From Amoebophrya sp. A120 (lineage: Eukaryota; Sar; Dinophyceae; Syndiniales; Amoebophryaceae): a stretch of DNA of 64,000 bases. Position numbers and translations under genes: made by a program. Of this stretch, positions 1 through 9,948 are shown one piece after another. Each line of letters opens with the position of its first letter. The stretch's first letter is position 1. The notes beneath the pieces are model-generated. The model saw nothing but the letters and a program-made list of their open reading frames with translations, was not told the origin of the DNA and ran no database searches. Location of the stretch: positions 204,289-268,288 of the forward strand of contig CAJINV010000026.1 of the NCBI GenBank assembly GCA_905178155.1, written 5' to 3'.

Positions 1-71
1 CGCCTCCCGGCGGTTGCCCTATATGGTAACGGCAACTGCCTTCGCGCTGCGTTTGCTAAGCAATATCGCAA

Positions 72-122
72 GCGCGCAGAGCGCGCGCGCCGGCTTCGTG
101 GGCCGGCGCGCGCTCTGCGCGC
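72..122. repeat. GC-rich hairpin
   Basis: Arms 72-94 and 102-122 are inverted copies (GCCGG...CTCTGCGCGC) that differ by a 2-base length change in the CG run, around a 7-base loop. It lies beside the broken end of the truncated introner. Confidence 0.6.
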
Positions 123-171
123 GCGCGCGCACGCATTTGGTTACCAGATCATCATGGGAATTGGACCACAT

Positions 172-317
172 AAAACTTGTAATGCAGAAAACCTACGGGA
201 AATATATAAACACCTACGAAACGAGGCTCCTATGCATATCCGGCATGACAGAGCTTGTCTGTCTTGCTCGGCCTGCATAGACTATGTGTGTAACTGTAAC
301 ACTTTTTTCTTGCGATA
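172..317. mobile_element. truncated introner, family D
   Basis: The right half matches the family D elements at 13070-13287 and 49574-49794, including TGTAACTGTAACAC and the ending CTTGCGATA. The expected left inverted repeat is missing; at about 172 the sequence changes abruptly to GC-rich DNA. It is a broken copy or one whose left part has been replaced. Confidence 0.7.
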
Positions 318-346
318 AGAACCGGTCGTTGGCGCCGGGCTTGGAC

Positions 347-1802
347 TTGGACTGGGGCTTGGACTGACCACCGGCGTACTAGTACTCGATATACCGAATT
401 AAGCGCCCCAGTTCGAAATAACGGATTTAAGCAGCCAGGGTTATGCTCATGCGTGCTAAAAACTCGGCGAATTTTTGAACTTTTTTTTTTTTCGTTCAGG
501 CACCAGGATAGGCAGCGGGAGCCTTGTTGGTTTTATATAACACAGGCCAGGGGTCGGAGACGGGGTCTGCGCATTAGTTTAGGCGCTGAAAAGGCGACGC
601 GACGGGGGAAGCTCTAGCTTGGCAGGCTTCCCGCGCCATGTGCTCCCGTATACCGCAATCGCGCCCGAAGGGTGCCCACAACGTCGGTCCTTTCGAGAAC
701 AGAAAAAACACCACTTCCCCTGAAAACGAAAAAACGAAGGAGGGCCACGACCGGCCGCCCAGGATGCATAGGCCGGGCGAGGAGCCCGCCGCGGGGCGCA
801 AAGCACGGGGGCGGGATCTCGCGGGGCGAAGATCTGCGTCCCGCGCGCTCCGGCCGTTTTATTTTTGCAAACACGGCGGGGGGGCGAACATGCAAGATTT
901 GGCAGGAGGCCGCCCCAAATCCCCAAACCCTGCGGGGCTGCCGGGGGGTGGCGGATAAAAACGCGCCTCCCTCCTCTCAGTCCAAACCCCAAACCCGAAA
1001 CCCCAAACCCTGCGCCCCGAAAAAAAAAACCGCCAGGGGCCCCGCGCCGCGACCGCGGCCCCACCCCGCGCCCCGTGGAAGCTTTTGGGCCCGTGGGCTG
1101 CCACGGGGTAAACTGCCGGTGGACGCGCGTCCATCGGAAGTTTTTCGGCCGCCGGAAAGTTTCGACGCCCAATTTCTTTCAGGGCGGCTTTCGGCTCGGC
1201 CGATAAACTTCCGATGGACGCGCGTCCACCGGCATTTTTTGCCGCGACCGGGTAACAGCAGAAAAACTTCTGCCGCCCGGGCACCCGGGAAACGCACCCG
1301 ACCGGTCGCCAGGGCCTAACGCGCATCCCTTCGTCCGGCGCTAAACTCCATCGCCGCCCGCGCACCGTGTGCTGGGCCGACTCGGCTCGGGGTCGCGGCG
1401 ACTCTGGTGCCCCCAACCGCCGGCAAAGCTGCAAAATCAGCCTACCGGGAGACCGGGGGCAGGCAGGCCTACCCCCCTCGGGGGCAGGCATGGCAGCGCC
1501 ACCGTGCACTTGCTCCCAAAAACTCCGGGGGTCCGACGTAGTCTGTGCCGAACACTACGAGGGCCCACCTATACGCCCTGGTAGAGTGCGAGTTTTCCTA
1601 TACGACGAAAAAAAAAAACTAGACGCGTCTTTATCTTTATACACTTACTTCGTGTTCGTTCTTGCCGCAGCTGCATCCATACAAATACAAAACGGTAAAC
1701 AAAAAGCATGCTTTTGCATCGGGTGAGGAGTAGTCGCGCCCCGCCCCCTTCTTGAAAGCCGAAACCAGTTGGACTGGGGCTTGGACTGACCACCGGCGTA
1801 CT
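347..1802. other. 1.39-kb insertion flanked by 34-bp direct repeats
   Basis: The 34 bases at 347-380 recur exactly at 1769-1802 and enclose 1,388 bp. Read on the minus strand, both copies encode the same SSTPVVSPSPSP stretch of the membrane protein ending in this area. Deleting one repeat plus the insert would give a continuous Ser/Pro-rich frame leading to the truncated introner. The insert is GC-rich, has stops in that frame and contains a strong inverted repeat (1114-1234). It could be a mobile element, or a duplication with intervening rearrangement; no known transposon protein is visible in it. Confidence 0.5.
1114..1234. repeat. 30-bp perfect inverted repeat
   Basis: Arms 1114-1143 and 1205-1234 are exact reverse complements separated by 61 bp. 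Each arm contains the 12-base palindrome GGACGCGCGTCC, so both strands encode the peptide RWTRVHR in some frame. The overlapping ORFs on both strands here are by-products of this symmetry. Confidence 0.85.
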
Positions 1803-2826
1803 GGACGGAGTGGGTGCTGCATTCGGAATGACCGCCGCACACTGTTCCTCGCTGAGCAAGTCCGCCCATAGGTCTTCCGAGACGCAGTACACGTCCCGCT
1901 TCTTCTCCGAGTTTTTGTACACGCTACTCGGATATCAAGTACAAAAATGTCTGGGTCTGGAAGAATGCACGTTTGTCATGCTTGTCTGGCATGACTCGAG
2001 AATCTGTGTTGCATAGGCACGAAAAGGCCCTCTTACCTGTCATGCAAAAACGCAGTTTGTCATGCGGAATACGTAGGACATGGGAGCCAAAAAAATTGTC
2101 ATGCGTAGCTGCGTATTGCAGTCCGTCTACCATTTACTTTTAGCATCACAAGTTTCCAGACCCAGAGATTTTTGCATTTGATATCGGAATTTCGTAGGGG
2201 TTCCACACGTAGCCATCCCCGCACGCGCTGTCTAGACAAGGCGTCTCGCTCAGTAAGCAGTCCGCCGTAACCGACTTGCGGTTACCCTCCGCGAGAATGA
2301 CGATCGAGCACACAATATGGATTGTAAAAATGTCTGGGTCTGGAAGGTTGAAACCTGTAATGCTAACTTTCCACACCTAGAAAATCTGTATTGCGTAACC
2401 AACAAAAGTCGCAGCCTCTTTTGTCATGCAAAAACGCAGCTTCTCATGCGGATTGCCTATGAGAGAGCGTTTTGGGAAGTTGTCATGCCGGACTGCATTC
2501 GGAAGTGTTTTCATCATGCACGTTTTAGCATCACAAGTTTCCAGACCCAGACATTTTTACATTTGATACACAACGGTGGTGAGCAAAAAGACGTAAAACA
2601 ACGCCGCGCAAAAAATTTCGCCGGCCGTCATCGATTGCCGATAAGGTGCGAGCACCAGCTTGCAAGCAGTGTCGGTGGGGGAAGAAGCACTTGGCCGCCA
2701 GAATTTGTCATCCTTCGTTGATTCCGCACTTGGCCTCTTAGCCGGCTTGCTGGCGACCAAATCGCTAATGGGTTCTTGGCCACCAACGTAGGCCTGCATC
2801 TCGTAGCTGCTCTTCTTGTCCTGCAT
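1569..2826 (-). CDS. type II single-pass membrane protein with Cys-rich outer part
   Basis: No family recognised. Three exons (2826-2569, 2310-2184 and from 1927 downward) join in frame across two family A introners. The ATG at 2826 is the only in-frame ATG and lies two bases after an AG, as a trans-splice acceptor would. About 60 polar residues are followed by one hydrophobic helix (roughly FCAALFYVFLLTTVVCSIVILA, split by an introner), then a Cys-containing segment (DCLLSETPCLDSACGDG, VYCVSED, EEQCAAV) and a Ser/Pro-rich tail. No cleavable signal peptide, so a signal-anchor protein with Cys-rich C-terminus outside is likely. The 3' end is uncertain: the frame runs to a stop at 1569 through the insertion at 381-1768, and the original C-terminus may lie left of it. 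Confidence 0.7.
1933..2183. mobile_element. introner, family A
   Basis: 251 bp, ends TATCAAGTAC/CATTTGATA. Direct repeat TCGGA at 1928-1932 and 2184-2188. Separates exons 2 and 3 of the 1.6-2.8 kb membrane-protein gene. Confidence 0.92.
2316..2568. mobile_element. introner, family A
   Basis: 253 bp, direct repeat CACAA at 2311-2315 and 2569-2573. Splits the membrane helix of the same gene after ...LLTTVV. Confidence 0.92.
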
Positions 2827-4780
2827 ACTGAGATTTTCTACTTGTAATTCTACTTTTGAAATTGATTTATGTACAGACTTCTTGTTCAAGACGCGATTGC
2901 AGTAATGTCGCCTGTAGTTTGTTCGATTGTATTATTTTGATTTTCGATGAGGAAAGTTGTGTCACAATAAATGCAGCAAATGTCGCGAATGGGAATCGCG
3001 CAGCTCTGCTGAAGATGGTCAACTATTTTTAAATGGGAGGAAATAAATAGAAGTAGTCCTGTGTCGACATGATCGTGTGAGAAGAGGTGTTGGCAAGAAA
3101 GAAAACGATGCGGGAGCTTGCTTCTTTCTTTAGAAAAGAAAGAAAGCTTGCTTCTGTATCGGCTATATCTATTATCCTGTGGTCTCCCGTGGGCACTTAC
3201 ACGTACAGCACTCCGTCGGGGGCTGCAAAAATATTCTTGTACGAGAAAGGCGAAGTATATCACCGAGAATTTGTTCTTTTCATCTTGCGGCGAAAACTAA
3301 CCGAGGGTATTAAAACACCATGCTCAGGTGGTGGGCAAAACCGATCTTCGTGCACGCGGCACTTACCAAGTGGTCGTCTTGCAGCTCCTTTCGCGACCGA
3401 CTTAATATCACAACCACCACAAAAGGCTATTGTACTATGGACGGCCACACAAGAACTTCTGAGTGGTCATTACCGACGACGTGAGAAACTCTTCAGAAAT
3501 TATTCGTTGTGATGTACCGATTGGATAAGCTTTCATAGTACTGCTCCACGATGATACGTTTTCCTTAATCATCCGCTTCACCTCGCGTTACACGACTAAA
3601 TACCAATGATTTTTGCAACTGTGCGTGAAGGCCGCAAAGGCTGACTTCAAGCTTTTCGAGTCTTCACGCACAAATATAGCAGCAAATGCATTATGCCATG
3701 CGAACTGGGTTTGAAAAATGATTCATCGAAGCGCAAAGTGTGTAATGCGTTGTGTACTTTCTTATCCGCTTCACTGTCATGCCGCTGCCAGTACCTGGCG
3801 CTACACATCCTTCCTGACTTATCTTTCGTAAAAGTAGCAACTCGAATGTTGTGCGTGCCGAACTTCTTCAAAACACAGATGAAACACCGAGAATAAAACT
3901 CAAAAACTCAACCGAAACTAAGGAGCCACCGCACAACGAGGACGTAAGTAGCTGTAGGAGCTGCTCAGAAACCGACCGAGTAGAAAACTACTACAGAAGT
4001 GGCGAAATAACTAATCCGGAATTTTCATTCTCAAATCGCCGACGACCACGATCGTAGCAACACCGTAAAAGAAAGACAAAGAGGCATGCCTAAATATCGA
4101 GCAAGAAGAAGAGAGAACAAGATCCACTACAGCTGCTATAGCGACATGAAGCAAAAGATGCGCTGCAGAGAGCGCAGTAGCTGCGATATGAATTTATTCA
4201 TCGGGATCCTGTTTTATTGTTCTCTTCCACCAGGGTTGAAAATCAAAATTTGTGCTGTTCGTCCAAAACAAGTTCTTTACTGCTGGGTAAAAACTTATTA
4301 TACGTGATTTTGAATTAAACTTGCTTTTGTGCGGGATGCGCACCACGAAAATTTTTGATCGCAGAATCTTATGAGCATGCATCGAGTGATGTCGTCTTGG
4401 GTAGTTGTCGAGATGAAGTCCTCGTAGCTAACAGTTCAGAGCGCAAATAGTGAAAGCAGTAGTCTCCATCTCCTAGAAAATATCGTACTTACTTGCATGA
4501 CTCAGATACGTAGCGGAGCGAAAAACTATGCACCATGTGCAAAACATGGATGTTGTGTGATTAAATCTTATTCGGACCGTGTATGTGAGGACAAAAAAAC
4601 ATGCGGTATATATAATCATCCCAGATATCCTTTTACAGCTGCAGGTGTTCCCGTTCTATAAAATTCCCATTGTAGTTAATTACCCGACACCCTTAATGAA
4701 ACTTGTAAGACAAAATCGAAAACTACTGACTTCTTGGTGTTCATCCAGCATGACAGATTCCAGTACAGCACTCCCTTCTA
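2827..4780. other. AT-rich spacer, no gene seen
   Basis: Short ORFs occur on both strands but none shows protein-like composition, splice structure or a recognisable motif. No introner was found here. The first 100 bases next to 2826 are probably the 5' leader of the membrane-protein gene. Confidence 0.5.
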
Positions 4781-5763
4781 CTACAGCTGCTGCAGTTCGT
4801 GAAAGTGCTTGACCTTCATGCTGGTAATCCCGCTGTTCGCACTCTGGATGCCCATGTGCCCCCGGTAATCGTTCTGCTGGTTGGTCACAAACGGCCGCCG
4901 CGCCGGCTGGTCAAAAGCCAGGGAGTATGAAATGCAAAAGTGTCTGGGTCTGGAATGTTGCCGGGTTTGTCATGCTGATCTGGCATGGCCCTTAAATCTG
5001 TATTGCGTGGCCACAAACAGCCTCTCTAGCCTGTCATGCAAAAACGCAGTTTCTCATGCGGAATACGCAGCACAGAAGCACGAAGCAACTTGTCATGCTT
5101 GGCGGCGCATTGCAGTGCGTTTGTTATTGTTATTGACTGGCTTGCATCACAAGTTTCCAGACCCGGACATTTTTGCAATCCATAGGGAGGAATCGGAACG
5201 CTTTTGGATCTTCGGGTCTTCCTGCTTCAGCTTGGAACGCGGGGCGTTGGGGCGGTAGACAGAGAGTGGCTTCTTCGCCGTGGCCGCGCCCGCGGATGTC
5301 TTCGTCACATTCGCGACGGAGTAGACCTGCGAAGTTGTATATGGAGGCGTTATTTTTGTTGGGCGTTGTGCAATACAAACTTAAAAACAAAAAGTAGATT
5401 CACAATCACATGTACTACTGCTGTAAATTAATAAGATGGATCACGCTAACACGCATAAAAGTTCTGGCAGTCTAGTAAGAATTCACGCTGCTGAGACCGC
5501 GTTTAAAGGAGTGCAAGAAAAAATTTTGTCATGCGAAAGTTCAATCCAGTAGATACCTGATTGTGCGTGGTCCGGTCGTCAAATTTGGCTTTTGGCGGTT
5601 GCCACTTCGGACACGGGAACGGCACCGCAAGCAGCTGCGCCTGCCCCACCTGCACAATTTTGCGGCAGGTGTACACCTTTTCCTGGTCAAACACCACCGG
5701 CTCCATGATGTCGCGCTTCTTCGGCGCCGGAGTGGTTTTGGCTTTGGGAGCTGCCGCCGTCAT
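4781..5763 (-). CDS. small Pro/Lys-rich protein, possibly axonemal
   Basis: 162 residues from three exons: 5763-5557, 5326-5185 and 4920-4781 (489 nt). The first intron (5556-5327) is a normal GT-AG intron, the second is a family A introner, so both classes occur in one gene. The start ATG at 5763 opens MTAAAPKAKTTPAPKKRDI. The C-terminal part includes PFVTNQQNDYRGHMGIQ and ends KHFHELQQL. The short TNQxxYxxH style and low complexity recall microtubule-associated flagellar proteins, but I do not recognise a named family; that function is a guess. Confidence 0.8.
4926..5184. mobile_element. introner, family A
   Basis: 259 bp, direct repeat GGGAG at 4921-4925 and 5185-5189. Removal joins ...KRSDSS to LAFDQPARRP in frame. 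Confidence 0.93.
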
Positions 5764-6495
5764 CGTGGTGTAGTTGCGCTCCTTGGGGGGCAGTTGTGAG
5801 TCTCAAAGCTTTTTAGCAACCAATGTTCTTATTCCAGTCTTTTTGGGAGGATAGAGCTCGTGCCGTGAAAAATGATGGTAGAATTGCGCGCGTGTATTTA
5901 ATGACGTTTTTGAGCAAGTACTTTGAAACTGAGCGGGTGCAAGGAAGAAGAACCGAACAAATTTTATTGACCTGTCTCGACGTGGATCAACAGCTGCATA
6001 CTGCGTACAACAAGAAACAAGCTTCTTTTTAGTTATAACAAAGCTGCAACGTTGTACGTAGCATGGAAAAACGAAGACGCAATAGCAAGCTTTCGGCGAA
6101 CGGCGAATGGGATAATAATAATTCTGAACGACTTTACAGTTCTGGACGAATTCGGATTCCAAGGCGGCAACTGAACGAAGATGTTGTGTGTAGTGTACAA
6201 CGATGGACGAAGGGGAAGGAGACATCAGACACGCAATTTATATATACGACGACCTATTTAACAGCAGCTGATACGGCGGGTAATCAGTTCCTCTCATCGG
6301 AGGTGCCATGAACCGGGCGATCATACTTTTGTTTGATCTCTTCCGGCTCAGTTGATCGAATTGGAACAGGAACGTCACAATAGAAGTATACACACATTAT
6401 TGAGTACTAGACAGAGCTGCAATCGTCTACCTTGCTGGCTGACGATGAAGATGAATTAGAGCGTATTTCTATATCAATAGAATCGTGCATTGCGG
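5764..6495. other. intergenic spacer, no gene seen
   Basis: Lies between the start of the 4.8-5.8 kb gene and the stop of the cytochrome b561 gene. Small ORFs on both strands have no support. It would hold the 5' leader of one gene and the 3' end of the next. Confidence 0.5.
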
Positions 6496-9400
6496 CTAAC
6501 CTTTCTCTTCCTCGTTCAACGGCAGCGGCTTCTGCGTCTCATCATCCGATCCGGTTATTTCTCGTTCCCCTTTCCCCCCGCCGTCTATGTGTATTCCTTT
6601 GCTTTTTCTCTGTTTCTCCTCAGTTACTCCAGGAGTGCCAACATCCGTTCTTATCGCAGTCTTTGAGGCTTTCACATCCACAACAACAGCTGACTTCGTC
6701 ACGGTCTTAGCATTTCCGCCAGCACTGCCCCCGTCGGAAGTAGTACCCTCAACCGGCTTTGCATTTTTGTTGCTCCCTAATAGAACGGTTACAAGCAGCA
6801 CAATCACCGCAATGGCAGAGATTCCGCCGAGAATGACCGCCGCGTACCAAAAAATGACCAACCCTTCATAGTTCTCTTCGTAAATACCGCCACCAATCAC
6901 GCAGTTTACCATTCCGACTATCAAAACAGACAAACCCACGTATCGGTGGAAGTTCAGCCAGACATTGTGTCCGGGCTCAGGCTTGGTTCGAAAAATCCAC
7001 ATAAGCAGCTGCGCCAAAGCGGTTGTTACGATCAAAACCCCGGTCCAGCCGTGGAGCTGTTTTATCGAAGACGATTCGCTAGAGATCTTCCACTCGTTTT
7101 TCGACAAGACGAGGAACATCCCGATCAGCGTGAAAACGATCAGCGCGCTTTGTCCAATCTTTATGGATGTGTCAGAGTTGAAATCGACAAAGTTGAAATA
7201 ATTTGTCATGCATAAAAGGGACGCCAGTTGGAACCCAGTTTCTAAGTGGTGCATGACAAATTTTGGTGGTCCCTAAATCCAGTTTGTCATGCTGTTTAGG
7301 CAAAGAAGAGTGATTTTCTCATGCTACTTTAGCAGCTCGAGCTGTAGCCCCCAACAGGCTTACAATTGGCCTCACTTGCCTGCTCTGCAACACACGTGCC
7401 TCGGGTCATGCATTTTATGCATTACAAATTATTTCAACTTTGACGATTTCAAACCTGACGCTTCCATAATTTTTTAAATACGATTGTGACGTTTTTAAAT
7501 ACGATACCGACCCTTCGTAGTTCTGTTCGTAAATACCGCCACCAATCTATCAAATGTAAAAATGTCTGGGTCTGGAAGATTGCAACTTGTCATGCTGTTT
7601 TTGGACTCTAAAAAAAATTGTATTGCATGACCAGCAAAATGGGTACGCTTTTTGCCACTTTTTGCTACACAGACAGGCCATTTCTCATGCGGAAGGTGCA
7701 TCAGGGAGCCCTCTAAAAATCTGCGATGCTAGTTCAAGCATTACAGGCATCAGAAATATGCATTACGGTCATGAGAAATATGCATGACAAGTCTTGCATT
7801 CTTCCAGACCCAGACATTTTTGCATTTCATACAATCACGCAGTTTACCATTCCGACTACCAAAACGGACAAACCCACGTACCGATGGAAGTTCAGCCACA
7901 CATTCTGTCCGGGTTGTTCAGGCTTGGTTCGAAAAATCCACATAAGCAGCTGCGCCAAAGCGGTTGTTACGATCAAAACCCCGGTCCAGCCGTGGAGCTG
8001 TTTTATCGAAGACGATTCGCTAGAGATCTTCCACTCGTTTTTCGACAAGACGAGGAACATCCCGATCAGCGTGAAAACGATCAGCGCGCTTTGTCCAATC
8101 TTTATGGATGTGTCAGAGTTGAAATCGACAAAGTTGAAATAATTTGTCATGCATAAAAGGGACGCCAGTTGGAACCCAGTTTCTAAGTGGTGCATGACAA
8201 ATTTTGGTGGTCCCTAAATCCAGTTTGTCATGCTGTTTAGGCAAAGAAGAGTGATTTTCTCATGCTACTTTAGCAGCTCGAGCTGTAGCCCCCAACAGGC
8301 TTACAATTGGCCTCACTTGCCTGCTCTGCAACACACGTGCCTCGGGTCATGCATTTTATGCATTACAAATTATTTCAACTTTGACGATTTCAAACCTGAC
8401 GCTTCCATAATCTTGTGCGCCAGCATGTAGGTGGTGTTCGGCGCTTCCAAAGTCGCCGATTGTTATCAAATGCAAAAATGTCTGGGTCTGGAAACTTGTG
8501 ATGCAAGTCCGTGAACAATAAGTGCTCTGTAATGCGCCGCCAAGCATGACAAGTTTTTTCGTGCTTCTGTGATGCGTATCTCGCATGAGAAACTGCGCTT
8601 TTGCATGACAGGCAAGAGGACCTCTTGGTGGCCGCGCAATACAGAGTGCAGAGCCATGCCAGACTAGCATGACAATCTTCCAGACCCACACATTTTTGCA
8701 TTTGATAATTGTCCGTTCTTGTTAATACCCATCCGCCGGAGTAAGGCGAGAATCACCATGGTTGGCGCGATCAACACCCAAGCAACCGACATCAACACCG
8801 CGTGCACTAAACGGACCCTTTCGTGCCCCTTATGACCTGCTCAAACGTTACGACCTCTAACGTTACAATACATAGAAGCTGGGATTTGTCTTGCATAATG
8901 AGCATGACAGACTCGCAACCCGCAGCACTTTCTGCAATACGAATTTTGGCAGATTGTCGTGCGGTTTGGGATTCCGGAACTTGTCATGCGCAGTCCTATG
9001 AAACTTGGCCGCTAGATCATGCACTTCTTGCATCACAGATTTCTAGATTCTATTGCAACGCTTGAGATTGTAACCTTTGAGCAGGTCTTCATACCCCTGA
9101 ACGAGCTCTTCTAACGCTTCTTCCTCCGCTAGAGAGTCCTCCAATTTTCGGCCAAAACCAGGCAGCCCTCCGAGGGCGTTGGTCATTATCGTTAAGTTGT
9201 TCGCGAGGGTCTCGTTTATTGTCAGATTTTTCAGACTCATCTGGAGTGCCAAAAATTTCTCCTTCGCTTCCGCAAACGTCTTGGGCCCGCCGTCCGTTAT
9301 CGGGAGAAGTTGCCCACACACGAAAGCTTTACTCGCGTCACCAGGATGGGACGGTGTCCCGTCGCCGCCTAGTTCCGTGCAGGGCGGGTCGGGATCCCCC

Positions 9401-9948
9401 TGTTTCCAGGAGCAGTCCCAATCCCCGAGTTCATCGCCGTTGGTGATGCCATCGTTATCGCTGTCTTTCCTGCACAACTCTTCGCTCCAGCTTCTGTCTC
9501 CGCCCCCTTGCATGTCGAAGTCGATTCCGAAAGCGTTCCGCTCCGGCGCACCGGTGGAAGATACGTGGCCGAGAAACGCAAACTGCTTGACGTTATCAAA
9601 TGCAAAAATGTCTGGGTCTGGAAGATTGTGAGACTTGTCATGCAGGTTTTCCATGAGCTATATCGTCTGGAATGCAGGACCTAGCATGACAGATTCTGTG
9701 AGATCCCTATCATGCCTATCCTGCATGAGAAACTTCCTCTCAACTTGGTCAAAGTGGACAACTTTTGGCATTCATGCAACACAGATTTTTGCACGATCCA
9801 GAATTAGCATTACTTACAAGTTCCATCCTTCCAGACCCAGACATTTTTGCAGTGCATAGACGTGCGGCACTTTTCCTTCGGCCTTGAAGCTAGGGAAGGC
9901 GCGGACCACAGGGTAGTTGCTGGGGAGGAACACCAGGAGAGGGATCAT
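6496..9948 (-). CDS. secreted temptin domain fused to cytochrome b561
   Basis: 470 residues if exon 5B is used: exons 9948-9859, 9588-9094, 8825-8708, 8458-8410 and 7156-6496 sum to 1,413 nt. The ATG at 9948 starts a short signal peptide (MIPLLVFLPSNYPVVRA). Residues about 20-100 form a temptin-type Cys domain (GHVSSTGAPERNAFGIDF, then LCRKDSDNDGITNGDELGD). A helical linker leads to a six-helix b561 core with four likely heme-ligand histidines in LVHAVLM, MLAHKIG, KQLHGWTG and NFHRYVG. The family transfers electrons from cytosolic ascorbate or a similar donor across a membrane to outside acceptors; the temptin part would face outward. No DOMON domain is visible between them. An extra copy of exon 5 (8097 to about 7500) lies upstream, and its inclusion would end the protein early. 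Confidence 0.9.
7162..7468. mobile_element. introner, family H, unit B copy
   Basis: 307 bp, nearly identical to 8103-8409. Left repeat ATCTT at 7157-7161 is intact; the right flank is ATTTT because the duplication breakpoint lies there. Its minus-strand acceptor can pair with the donor of exon 4, skipping unit A. Confidence 0.85.
7548..7831. mobile_element. introner, family A, present in unit A only
   Basis: 284 bp, ends TATCAAATG/CATTTCATA, direct repeat CAATC at 7543-7547 and 7832-7836. The duplicate exon has the uninterrupted site with a single CAATC at 6894-6898, giving an empty/filled pair. Confidence 0.97.
8103..8409. mobile_element. introner, family H
   Basis: 307 bp with inverted ends of about 45 bp (TATGGATGTGTCAG/CTGACGCTTCCATA). 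Direct repeat ATCTT at 8098-8102 and 8410-8414. Splits the MLAHKIG heme-ligand segment. Confidence 0.93.
8464..8707. mobile_element. introner, family A
   Basis: 244 bp, direct repeat ATTGT at 8459-8463 and 8708-8712. Between exons 3 and 4 of the b561 gene; removal joins INKNGQ to SATLEAPN. Confidence 0.94.
8831..9093. mobile_element. introner, family E
   Basis: 263 bp, ends include CTCAAACGTTAC and GTAACCTTTGAG. Direct repeat CCCCT at 8826-8830 and 9094-9098. Separates the temptin exon from the first b561 helix (ELVQG joined to HERVRLVH). Confidence 0.93.
9594..9858. mobile_element. introner, family A
   Basis: 265 bp, direct repeat GACGT at 9589-9593 and 9859-9863. Lies between the signal-peptide exon and the temptin exon; joins KVPHV to KQFAFLGH. 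Confidence 0.94.

Larger units (their letters stand above)
6860..8411. repeat. tandem duplication of a b561 exon and its introner
   Basis: Unit B (about 6860-7472, 613 bp) and unit A (about 7510-8411, 902 bp) are nearly identical. The 289-bp size difference equals one 284-bp introner plus a 5-bp duplication present only in unit A. Both units carry a 307-bp family H introner. The outer boundaries are accurate to a few bases. Confidence 0.92.

Noticed and set aside
579-1509. Overlapping 90-216 codon ORFs on both strands
   Set aside because: Open frames come from high GC and the palindromic inverted repeat; the same RWTRVHR peptide appears on both strands. No consistent protein features.
3087-3512. 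141-codon plus-strand ORF
   Set aside because: No codon bias, domain, or splice support; lies in an AT-rich spacer.
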